The translations under genes and the position numbers were made by a program. From Akkermansia muciniphila (GTDB lineage: Bacteria; Verrucomicrobiota; Verrucomicrobiia; Verrucomicrobiales; Akkermansiaceae), in assembly GCA_945890645.1 (NCBI GenBank), contig CAMDCV010000001.1, forward strand, positions 124,001-188,000: 64,000 bases of DNA, given 5' to 3'. Positions 32,132 through 40,500 of this stretch are shown here, piece after piece. How positions within the stretch are numbered: position 1 is the first letter of the stretch; each line of letters starts with the position of its first letter. The notes under the pieces were generated by a model, which was not told the DNA's origin, ran no database searches, and saw only the letters and a program-made list of their open reading frames with translations.

Positions 32132-33541
32132 ATGGGCAAGAGCCTTTTTCAAAAAGTTTGGGATTCACACACCGTAGGAACGCTGGCCGATGGTCGGACG
32201 CAATTATTCATTGGCACGCACCTGATTCATGAGGTGACCTCGCCTCAAGCTTTTGGCATGCTCCGCGATCTCGGACTGAAAGTGAAATTTCCTTCACGCA
32301 CTTTTGCCACGGTCGATCACATCGTGCCGACGATCAATCAGGACGCCCCGCAGGATCCGCTCGCCGCGGAAATGATGCAGGCACTCCAGTCAAACTGCGA
32401 TGACTTTGGGGTAACTTATTTCGACCTGCGCTCGGGTAAACAAGGCATCGTTCATGTCGTCGGACCAGAGCAGGGAATCACTCAGCCGGGCACCACGATT
32501 GCTTGCGGCGATTCCCACACTGCCACGCACGGCGCATTCGGCGCGATTGCGTTCGGCATCGGCACTACGCAGGTGCGCGATGTTCTGGCGACACAAACCA
32601 TGGCTCTCGAGCCACTGAAAGTACGTCGCATCGAAGTCAGTGGCGACCTTCGTCCGGGCGTTTATGCAAAAGATGTCATCCTGCACATCATTCGTTTGCT
32701 CGGTGCCAAAGGCGGCATCGGTTTTGCCTACGAATACGCTGGTGATGTGTTTGACCGCATGTCGATGGAAGAACGCATGACGGTATGCAATATGTCGATC
32801 GAAGGCGGTGCTCGCTGCGGATATGTCAATCCCGATGCGAAAACAGTCGCCTATTTGAATGGTCGTCCGTATGTGGACATGAGTGATTTCGACGCCACCG
32901 CGACGCGCTGGTTGAGCTTCGCTTCGGATGCGGATGCTTACTACGATGACATCGTGCGCATTGCTGCCGGTGACATTGAGCCGACGGTGACTTGGGGTAT
33001 TTCTCCCGACCACGGCGTTTCGATCAATGAAACCATTCCCGACCCGGCAAATGCTGCCACCGAGATCGAAAAGCAATCGATCGACGAAGCGCTCGCTTAC
33101 ATGAAATTGGCACCCGGCACGCCGATCAAAGGCGTGAAGATCGATGTCGCGTTTCTCGGTTCTTGCACCAATGGACGTCTTTCGGATTTCCGTGAGGCAG
33201 CGAAATATCTCAAAGGCCACAAGGTCGCTGCGGGCGTGCATGCCATCGCCGTTCCTGGTTCGCAGATCGTTGCCGTGCAGTGCGAGAAAGAAGGTCTCGA
33301 TCAGATTTTCCGCGATGCCGGTTTCGAATGGCGTGCTGCGGGTTGCTCGATGTGCCTCGCGATGAATCCCGACAAGCTCATCGGCGATCAACTTTGCGCC
33401 TCTTCTTCGAATCGCAACTTCAAAGGCCGTCAAGGCAGTTCCACCGGGCGCACGGTGTTAATGTCGCCGGTGATGGTGGTCGCTGCGGCGATCAAAGGTC
33501 ACGTCGCCGATGCGCGTGAAGTCTTCGACATGCAAGCATAA
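32132..33541 (+). CDS. leuC: 3-isopropylmalate dehydratase large subunit
   Basis: Isomerises 2-isopropylmalate to 3-isopropylmalate in leucine synthesis together with LeuD. 469 residues, normal length. N-terminal [12 protein letters not shown] and [46 protein letters not shown] and EVEHVLATQT-equivalent ([12 protein letters not shown]) follow. The aconitase-type [4Fe-4S] cysteines are in [12 protein letters not shown] and [24 protein letters not shown]-like [18 protein letters not shown] closes the active site. A candidate promoter lies just upstream and leuD is 22 bp downstream. Confidence 0.97.
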   Translation: MGKSLFQKVWDSHTVGTLADGRTQLFIGTHLIHEVTSPQAFGMLRDLGLKVKFPSRTFATVDHIVPTINQDAPQDPLAAEMMQALQSNCDDFGVTYFDLRSGKQGIVHVVGPEQGITQPGTTIACGDSHTATHGAFGAIAFGIGTTQVRDVLATQTMALEPLKVRRIEVSGDLRPGVYAKDVILHIIRLLGAKGGIGFAYEYAGDVFDRMSMEERMTVCNMSIEGGARCGYVNPDAKTVAYLNGRPYVDMSDFDATATRWLSFASDADAYYDDIVRIAAGDIEPTVTWGISPDHGVSINETIPDPANAATEIEKQSIDEALAYMKLAPGTPIKGVKIDVAFLGSCTNGRLSDFREAAKYLKGHKVAAGVHAIAVPGSQIVAVQCEKEGLDQIFRDAGFEWRAAGCSMCLAMNPDKLIGDQLCASSSNRNFKGRQGSSTGRTVLMSPVMVVAAAIKGHVADAREVFDMQA

Positions 33542-33563
33542 CCTCTAACAGAATTTTACGATC

Positions 33564-34166
33564 ATGGCTCTGGAAAAAGTAACACAAGTGAGTGGCCGCG
33601 GCGTTTTTGTCCCCGGCGCTGATATCGATACCGACCGCATCATCCCTGCGCGTTTCATGAAATGCGTGACCTTCGATGGTCTCGGCGAGTTTGCGTTTTT
33701 TGACGTACGTTTTGATAGCGAAGGCAATCGTACCAATCATCCGCTAAACGACAGCCGTTTCGACGGTGCGAATATCCTTATCGCAGGCATGAACTTCGGT
33801 TGCGGTTCGTCGCGTGAGCATGCCCCGCAATCGCTGCGCAAGTACGGCTTCGATGCCGTCATCGCCGAATCGTTTGCCGAAATTTTCAATGGCAACTGCA
33901 CCACACTCGCCATGCCTTGCGTGGTCGCCAGTCCTGCTGATATAGCCGCATTGCGCGCAGCGGTAGAGGCCGACCCGCAACTGCAAATCACCATCGATCT
34001 CGGTGCTCTGCTCGTGACTACTTCGGCGGGGCACAGCATCGCCATCACCATGCCAGAATCCGCACGCGATGCGCTGATGGCCGGTCGCTGGGATCCGATT
34101 CAGGAGTTGCTCGATAACAATGCAAAAATCGAAGAGCGTGCCCATGCTCTCGGTTACGTCGCTTAA
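33564..34166 (+). CDS. leuD: 3-isopropylmalate dehydratase small subunit
   Basis: Swivelling subunit of the LeuCD dehydratase. 200 residues. PGADIDTDRIIPARFMK at the N-terminus and NFGCGSSREHAPQSLRKYGF carrying the substrate-recognition serine/arginine, then SFAEIFNGNCTTLAMPCV. It lies 22 bp after leuC, with the spacer CTCTAACAGAATTTTACG and no Shine-Dalgarno. rpe follows after 11 bp. leuA and leuB are not in the window. Confidence 0.96.
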   Translation: MALEKVTQVSGRGVFVPGADIDTDRIIPARFMKCVTFDGLGEFAFFDVRFDSEGNRTNHPLNDSRFDGANILIAGMNFGCGSSREHAPQSLRKYGFDAVIAESFAEIFNGNCTTLAMPCVVASPADIAALRAAVEADPQLQITIDLGALLVTTSAGHSIAITMPESARDALMAGRWDPIQELLDNNAKIEERAHALGYVA

Positions 34167-34177
34167 TCATTTTCGAA

Positions 34178-34846
34178 ATGATCGCCCGCACCCATCGTGA
34201 TCGCGTCATTGCGCCGTCCCTGCTGGCGGCGGACTTTGGTCGTATTCAAGAAGAAACCAGCCGCGCGATTCGTGCTGGGGCAGACTGGCTACACCTCGAT
34301 GTAATGGACGGGCATTTCGTCGATAACATTTCCTTCGGTCCTGCGGTCGTGCAAGCCGTGCATGAAAGCAACGACATTTTTCTCGATGTCCATCTGATGA
34401 TCTCGCGGCCCGATCACTACCTGCCGCGTTTCATCGCTGCTGGTTCCGATCTAATCACTGTGCATGTCGAAGCCGATCACGATGTCGCGGAAACCCTGCG
34501 CCGCATCCGCGAAGCAGGTTGTCAGGCCGGTCTCGCACTTAACCCTGCCACACCGATAGCCGACGTAGAACCCTACCTCGATCAAATTGATTTGCTGCTT
34601 TGCATGACCGTAGTGCCCGGTTTCGGCGGTCAACCTTTCATGGACGAGGTCCTACCCAAAATCCAACAAGCCGCCCAATGGCGCATGGAAAAGGGACTCA
34701 ACTACCACATCGAAGTCGATGGCGGCATAGGACTTGCCACTGCTCCCAAAGCCATCGCCGCGGGTGCTAACGTATTAGTCGCGGGTTCCTCCACCTTCTC
34801 CGCCCCCGATATGGCCGCGGCCATTCAGGGACTACGAGGTTTATGA
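34178..34846 (+). CDS. rpe: ribulose-phosphate 3-epimerase
   Basis: Pentose-phosphate pathway epimerase interconverting ribulose-5-P and xylulose-5-P; TIM barrel of 222 residues. APSLLAADFGRI, LHLDVMDGHFVDNISFG (metal-binding His and Asp), DVHLMISRPD, CMTVVPGFGGQPFMD and IEVDGGIGLATAPKA with the second catalytic Asp. It is the last gene of a leuC-leuD-rpe run (11 bp after leuD). Its stop overlaps the convergent gene by 6 bp. Confidence 0.96.
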   Translation: MIARTHRDRVIAPSLLAADFGRIQEETSRAIRAGADWLHLDVMDGHFVDNISFGPAVVQAVHESNDIFLDVHLMISRPDHYLPRFIAAGSDLITVHVEADHDVAETLRRIREAGCQAGLALNPATPIADVEPYLDQIDLLLCMTVVPGFGGQPFMDEVLPKIQQAAQWRMEKGLNYHIEVDGGIGLATAPKAIAAGANVLVAGSSTFSAPDMAAAIQGLRGL

Positions 34847-35491
34847 TGGCATTTGATTCACTGGTTGCGACCACGTACCTTCGTTGAACTGCCATTCTCC
34901 GCCGATGGCTTCTCGGAGTTCTAGGGCGAAGTTTTGGATGAGCCAATGTCCTTGGCATTCATAGAGACCTTCTGCGAGTAAATTCAATCGACTGGTGGGC
35001 ATGCGGTAATCGACATGGTGTTCACCTGTAATTTTTATGCTAGGAGGCAAGCCGGTAAAAGTCCAGTAACCGGATTCGCCATGCGCCCCATGACCGGAAG
35101 TTTTGGGCTCAGCTCGCATGAAAAGTCCTTGCTCTTTTATGCCGTACTCTTCTGTGCGGGATGTGGGGAGGTCGTATTCGTCCCATTTTGTTTCTGAGTC
35201 CATAAAGGGGATAGTCACGCCATCACTCAGGCATAGATATACTTCGACGAATGCATTCGATACGCAGCTTTTTTCTCGCATGCGGGAGTATGTCGCCTTG
35301 GTGAAAATGACTCCGAGTTCCAAAGAGTAGATCGCGGTTTGTGGATCGAGGTCCGCGATTTGGGGATAGTGGGGTAACGGCTTTTGAGGCTCTATTTCGA
35401 TGAATGGGGGCTCAGCTTCGGGTGCTGCTATGGGTGAATCGTTGGGCAATTTGAAGAAGCGTTTTATCGCGAGAAATAGTTTTGAGGGCAT
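34841..35491 (-). CDS. hypothetical protein
   Basis: 216 residues, no signal peptide, basic N-terminus (MPSKLFLAIKRFFKLP) then a Pro/Glu-rich linker (about 17-45). The rest is a mixed fold with aromatic-rich segments (SKYWDEYDLP-like TKWDEYDLPTSRTEEYG, ESGYWTFTGLPPSIKITGEH, LYECQGHWLIQNFALELRE). No domain recognised. The C-terminus overlaps the end of rpe. Upstream lies a pseudopilin-like gene read leftward, so the two are tail-to-head but separated from any clear operon. Coding is supported by length and clean neighbours only. Confidence 0.6.
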   Translation of the reverse strand: MPSKLFLAIKRFFKLPNDSPIAAPEAEPPFIEIEPQKPLPHYPQIADLDPQTAIYSLELGVIFTKATYSRMREKSCVSNAFVEVYLCLSDGVTIPFMDSETKWDEYDLPTSRTEEYGIKEQGLFMRAEPKTSGHGAHGESGYWTFTGLPPSIKITGEHHVDYRMPTSRLNLLAEGLYECQGHWLIQNFALELREAIGGEWQFNEGTWSQPVNQMPS

Positions 35492-35525
35492 GGCAGATTC
35501 TGCATTCTAGTGAATAAAATTCTCC

Positions 35526-36068
35526 TCACCGAGCAATGAGATCGTCGCCAGTCCACATAGCACGATCAGGACCAGCGGAGCGGATTTCCATTGTGCTTTG
35601 GTTGATTTGGTGGAAAAAATAAGCAGTGCCCCATGAATCGCAGAGTTCGCTGTTTTTCACTGTGGAGCCCTCAGGAATTTCAAAGCGCACTTGTTTGAGA
35701 TTATTGCCGAACAAGGCCGCAGTGATTTCCGCGTTGGTGCCAACGGGATTTTGGGTAAGTGCGAGACGGTAATCGCGCAGCAGGAAAGTCACTTGATCGA
35801 CTTGTTGCTGGGCTGCTGAATCACGCGCGACTACGGGGCGTTGTTGAATGGGAGCATCAATTGTTTCACTAAGGTTATTGTCGGATTCAGGAGAGGAATC
35901 AGAGAGGAAAACGGTCTGGAGTTGCGAAGGTTTATTGGGGCGAATGGAGGGCGGATTTGCAGGATTGGCCGATGACTCAAAGTCTGGGGAAATGTTTGGT
36001 TGCGCGCGCCACCACAGCAGCCCAACGAGAAGTAGGGTGAACGCACCTATGGCGATGAATTTGCGCAT
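35526..36068 (-). CDS. membrane-anchored pseudopilin-like protein
   Basis: 180 residues: N-terminal anchor (FIAIGAFTLLLVGLLWW, about 4-20), a low-complexity Pro/Ser/Asn spacer (about 25-85), and a C-terminal domain with VDQVTFLLRDYRLALTQNPVG, CDSWGTAYFFHQI and EIRSAGPDRAMWTGDDL. The last motif is the calcium-site region typical of type II secretion major pseudopilins (DPWGNPY... SxGPDGxxGTDDD). The N-terminal prepilin cleavage motif is absent, so it is a pilin-like fold on a different anchor. It lies 4 bp downstream of the DUF1501 gene, same strand. Confidence 0.7.
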   Translation of the reverse strand: MRKFIAIGAFTLLLVGLLWWRAQPNISPDFESSANPANPPSIRPNKPSQLQTVFLSDSSPESDNNLSETIDAPIQQRPVVARDSAAQQQVDQVTFLLRDYRLALTQNPVGTNAEITAALFGNNLKQVRFEIPEGSTVKNSELCDSWGTAYFFHQINQSTMEIRSAGPDRAMWTGDDLIAR

Positions 36069-36072
36069 GGTG

Positions 36073-37587
36073 TCAGAGGATTTCCGAATTCATAAAACCG
36101 AGATCGGGCTGCGCGAAACGACTGAGGTTCGGGAAAACGGTGGACATATCTCCCGCACTAACTCCAAACCACTTCGCGAGTGTCGCCGAGTATTCATCGA
36201 CGCTGACCGTGGGAATCCATCGGCCAGTGGAAGTGTCGTCAGGGCCATTGACCGTGAGGGTGGGAAATGTGCCATAGGTCTTCCCGCCGCGAACGGCTCC
36301 CCCAATGATCATGTGGTGGCCGCCCCAACCGTGGTCGGAGCCCTGGCCATTAGTGGGGAAAGTGCGACCGAAATCCGACGCGGTGAACGATGTTACCGAG
36401 TCGCTTAACGCAAGCTGTTCCATGGCACGCTGGAAGGCATAGATCGCTTCCGAAAGTTCATTCATGAGATTGGCATGTGAGCCGAGGGTCGTGTCAGTAG
36501 GAGCTGCTCCTGTTCCGATTTGTGCGGTGTGGGTATCGTAACCGCCCACTTGGGCAAAGAAAATTTGTCGCTTCATCGACAGGGGTGAGCGTCCTGCAAT
36601 CATGCGTGCGATCATTTTCATTTGTCGACCTAAGGAAGTATTGGGAAATCCTCCAAGCTGGCCGTTATTGTAAATTCCCGTGAAGCCCGTATTCCAACGC
36701 CACGGTGCGGCGTTGCTTTGGTTGGTATAAGAAACATCGGTGGGATCGAGATAAGCGGCTACCGCGCTGTTGAGAGTATCGCCGATGGCAATGGCACGTG
36801 CGGTCACATCGGCATACGCGTTGCGTTGAAGATTGCTAGTGTTAAGGGAGAGAATGTCTTTCACTGCTTGCAGTCGCGCTCCAGTGACGCCGCTGAGTGT
36901 TACGGCCCCACTGGTGCTGACATGAAATTGCGCGAACTGGTTGCCGACTTCGAAGGTATTCGCTCCGGCGAGCGATGTGCAGAGAGAAACTTTCGCGCTC
37001 TCACTGGTAGGTATGCCATCGAGCAATTCGAATTGACGTGGGTGCAGCAAATCGGCGATGCGTCCGCCCCATCCGGAGCGCGGAATTTGATCGGGCAAGG
37101 CTGTTTGCCAATGGGTGACTTGGTCACTGTGCGAAAACAATTGCGGCGGTTTGGCTACAGAATTTTTTTGGTACTGCGTGCGTGTGATTGGCTGTACGAG
37201 AGGGCCAGTGTTGAACAGAAATGCGAGTTTTTGTTCTGCGAATAAGGTGGTGAGCTCGGGGCAACTCGGATGGAGAGCATACTCGTGGCCATCGGAATTT
37301 TGCGGAGTGATCGGCAATACGGCGTTCGAGGGCAGTGCGAGATTTTGTCGGATCGCGGCGTAATTGTTATACTCGGAGCCAATGGGAATGATGAGGTTGT
37401 TCGAGTCATTGCCACCGGCGAGAAAGATGCACACGAGCGCTTTGTAATCCGTGAATGCATTTTGCCCTGCGCCGGAGTTGATTAGCCACAAATCGCGGAT
37501 CGTAGCACGGGCCGAGAGCGCGCCGACAGCAGCGCAGGCAGCTTGCCTGAGAAAATCTCGACGTCGGGAAGTAGCAGGAAATTCCAT
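36073..37587 (-). CDS. Tat-exported DUF1501 protein
   Basis: 504 residues from ATG 37587. Twin-arginine signal RRRDFLRQAACAAVGAL (about 8-24). The mature protein starts KALVCIFLAGGNDSNNLIIP, the DUF1501 hallmark (alkaline-phosphatase-like superfamily). Later HSDQVTHWQTA, GYDTHTAQIG, FTASDFGRTFPTNGQGSDHG (in parts) and HGWGGHHMIIGGAVRGGKTYG supply His/Asp residues of a probable metal site. DUF1501 and DUF1800 genes occur as pairs throughout Planctomycetes and Verrucomicrobia. Here DUF1501 follows DUF1800 by 7 bp. The function is unknown; polymer binding or hydrolysis at the cell surface is often suggested. Confidence 0.9.
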   Translation of the reverse strand: MEFPATSRRRDFLRQAACAAVGALSARATIRDLWLINSGAGQNAFTDYKALVCIFLAGGNDSNNLIIPIGSEYNNYAAIRQNLALPSNAVLPITPQNSDGHEYALHPSCPELTTLFAEQKLAFLFNTGPLVQPITRTQYQKNSVAKPPQLFSHSDQVTHWQTALPDQIPRSGWGGRIADLLHPRQFELLDGIPTSESAKVSLCTSLAGANTFEVGNQFAQFHVSTSGAVTLSGVTGARLQAVKDILSLNTSNLQRNAYADVTARAIAIGDTLNSAVAAYLDPTDVSYTNQSNAAPWRWNTGFTGIYNNGQLGGFPNTSLGRQMKMIARMIAGRSPLSMKRQIFFAQVGGYDTHTAQIGTGAAPTDTTLGSHANLMNELSEAIYAFQRAMEQLALSDSVTSFTASDFGRTFPTNGQGSDHGWGGHHMIIGGAVRGGKTYGTFPTLTVNGPDDTSTGRWIPTVSVDEYSATLAKWFGVSAGDMSTVFPNLSRFAQPDLGFMNSEIL

Positions 37588-37594
37588 AGGACAA

Positions 37595-40500
37595 TCAGCG
37601 TTGGATGGTGAAATCGGGAGAGGTGGCGATGAGGTGGATGATACCGCGAAGGCGGTTGATTTTTTGCGCGTCGGTGGCAGTGCCGTTAGTGTAAGTAATG
37701 TTAGCTGTGTTAGACACGAAGTTGACGATAATCGTGCGGGCACTGGCACTGAGCTGCCCTGCCGTGAGTAAGATACTTAATTCATCAACCAAGGCACTGA
37801 GGTTCGCATTATCAGTCCATGCTCCGGAACCACCGGGTGGGGTTTGCATCCATGGCGTGAAATCGAGGGCGATGGCGCCACTTCCAGTGCGAAAGCTAGA
37901 ATGTATGGTGTTGGTGGTGCTCGGTCTGTAAATTCCCTCGTAAAGAAAGTTTGATTGACGAATGACGTTGGTGTCCGAGGTGAGTTGAAACTCGGGTGTT
38001 ACCAACCCATTCGCGGCGAGCGTGCCGGGATACTGATAATCGGGCATGAAGAAGTTGAAAACGGTGGGCGAACGCAGTGGGGTTTGTGCAAGATCGGTTT
38101 CTGTATCGCCGACGCTGAAGTTGCTGAAAGTGGTGCTGACCTGTCCCGTGATTGATGCGGCTGGCAATTGCGGACTCATCAATATCAGTCCTTCGCGCAT
38201 CACGTTGAAAGGTCCGCCACTGTTGGTAATCGCGAAGCGGCGATCATCGATACGAGTGATCTCATAGAGTCCATCACTGGGACTGGTGGTTTGCCCCGTT
38301 TCCGGAGTAAAACGCAGGGAGACAATGTTTCCAGTGGAAAGGTGATGGTTGGTGTTGCATGTGATCGTAACCAGATCGCTATTGGCAGCCATGACGTAAC
38401 CGCCGGTGTGGCGCACGGCATATCCTGACTGATTAGTTAGCGTAGCCGAATCAGCCACAGTCACCGTGAAAGAATTGCTATTCACAAAGGTGATGGGGTA
38501 AAGTTGGCTGACTGGAGTGGCAGTAGGAAATTTCAGATAGACTTGCATGCCGGTGCTAAAACCGTGATTGGAAAGTGTCACCGTTACAGTGCTACCCGAT
38601 TGTGCATACGTGAAATTGGGCCACTCCCTGGCACGAACGGAAAATGCAGTGGCAGTGAGTGGAGCGAGAGCATTCGTGACTACCGTGTAAGATCCCGATG
38701 TCGGGGCGGATGGTGAGCCGGAATCGACCGAGGAAAATTGCAGTGTCGAGGGGTTACCCGAGATCAACCGGTGTGGGCTATTTGTCGTGATGTTGATAAA
38801 GCCGTCTGTCTGTTGATAGGTTCCTGTGACCGCTGGTGCGGAAGGGAAGGCTCTTGCGAGATTGGTGACACGCAACAAAGGTTCCTTTTGCTTGCCGTAG
38901 CCTTGTTGATTGATGACGTTACTCGAACGAGCCTCGTAATCTAACAGAATTGCTTTAATGACGGCTTTCATGTCGCCGCGCACTCCGCTGCCATTGTCCG
39001 CGAAGACTTGAGAAACGCGATAGATATAGGCACGGCTGGGTGTGCTGGTGACCAATCGCTGGATCAACTGTGTGCAGAGGAATGGTCCGAAATTCGGGTG
39101 CGAAAATATTGCATCGTGAGTGGCTTCGAGTTCCTGGCGGGCGAGGTTTTGGAATTCATCATCGTCGCGCACCGTGGCATTGTTCGTGTAACTAGTCGCA
39201 GGATTGAGGTTGATGACCGCATTACTGGAGGTAGTGATTTTTGGCAGACCGGGTAATACGACGTTATTGAGCAGACGCTTTGTGCCGATATCGTGACGCC
39301 CCGGAACTTCGCTCATGGGATTCAGCCAATTGCTCGCGGGACTCCAGTTGGTAGGTTTAAAGCCACCGACATCGGACTGGTTGTAGTTCCATCCTGTGAA
39401 AGCATGAGAAAAGCCGATGACTGCTTCTTGATCGTAAGTGACGATCGGTGAGCCGAGAGAATCGAGCATTAACGAGCCATCAGGATGCATGCGATACAAG
39501 CCGACACTGAACAATTGCAAAACCTCACGTGCGTAGTTTTCGTTAGGAATTCGACCGCTCGCTTTATCGGGTCGTTCGTTTTTCAACATGTCGAGGTAGC
39601 GACCCATGGCAGGGTGCAGCGTAACTTTTTCCAAGGTCTCGCGCATGTTGCCAAAGGATTGGTCCAAGAGCATGTCGTAGAAACTGGAAAGGGCATCGGC
39701 TCGATCATCTAACACGCCAGCTTCTGACACGACAAATATTTGCGAAAGAGCGAATGCCACGCGTTGACGCAATTGATCAGGAGCGGTGATGGAGCGTTTC
39801 CACCAAGCATTAAAAACCATCGAACCGGAGTAGGTCGGACTGTTCGGATTGGTGAGGTTTCGACTTTGGAAAACTTCTGGATACAAATAGCTGGGTTGCG
39901 TGTCGCACTGTTCATCGATCCAATCATCGTATCCGAGCGACTGCACGGCTACGATGTCCGCTTCACTTGCTCCGTAAGTCGCTTGCGTAAGGAAACGCGC
40001 CGCGGCACTGCGATTGGCGGAGTCGTCAGTCCACGCGGGCGGCGCAATCGGTGCGACAAATGTTTGTGAACCGGTTTGCTGTCGGAATGTGCCACTGATT
40101 TCTCCCGCTGGGTAGATCGCAGAGTGGACGTTGAGATAAGCCTGTCCATTCTTGATGACATTACGGACTTCATCTAACGTGATGGCACCTGCGGGAGCGA
40201 TGGTCCAAACATGCGACCCATCGGTCTCCACGGGGCTGGTATCGACATCGAAAATAATCGCTCCACCATGGGCGGAAGAGTGAACGTGCGCGGCGGTTTT
40301 TGGCGAGGTGAGATTCGTGTAGGAAAAGCGGAGTACGGCTTGAGTTTCCTCCTCATTCATTTGCAGGGTGGCACTACCGTAGGCACTGGTAAGATTGCCG
40401 TTTTGTCCGGTCATTTGTGTGGTGAAAAGGGTGCCACTGATCGCTACCTGCGTGCTGCCCAACCAGGTTGAAAGCGCATAACTCGGAATCACTTCGCTGG

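Noticed and set aside
32390-33433. 347-codon frame on the minus strand
   Set aside because: Lies entirely within leuC in antisense; no recognisable domain.
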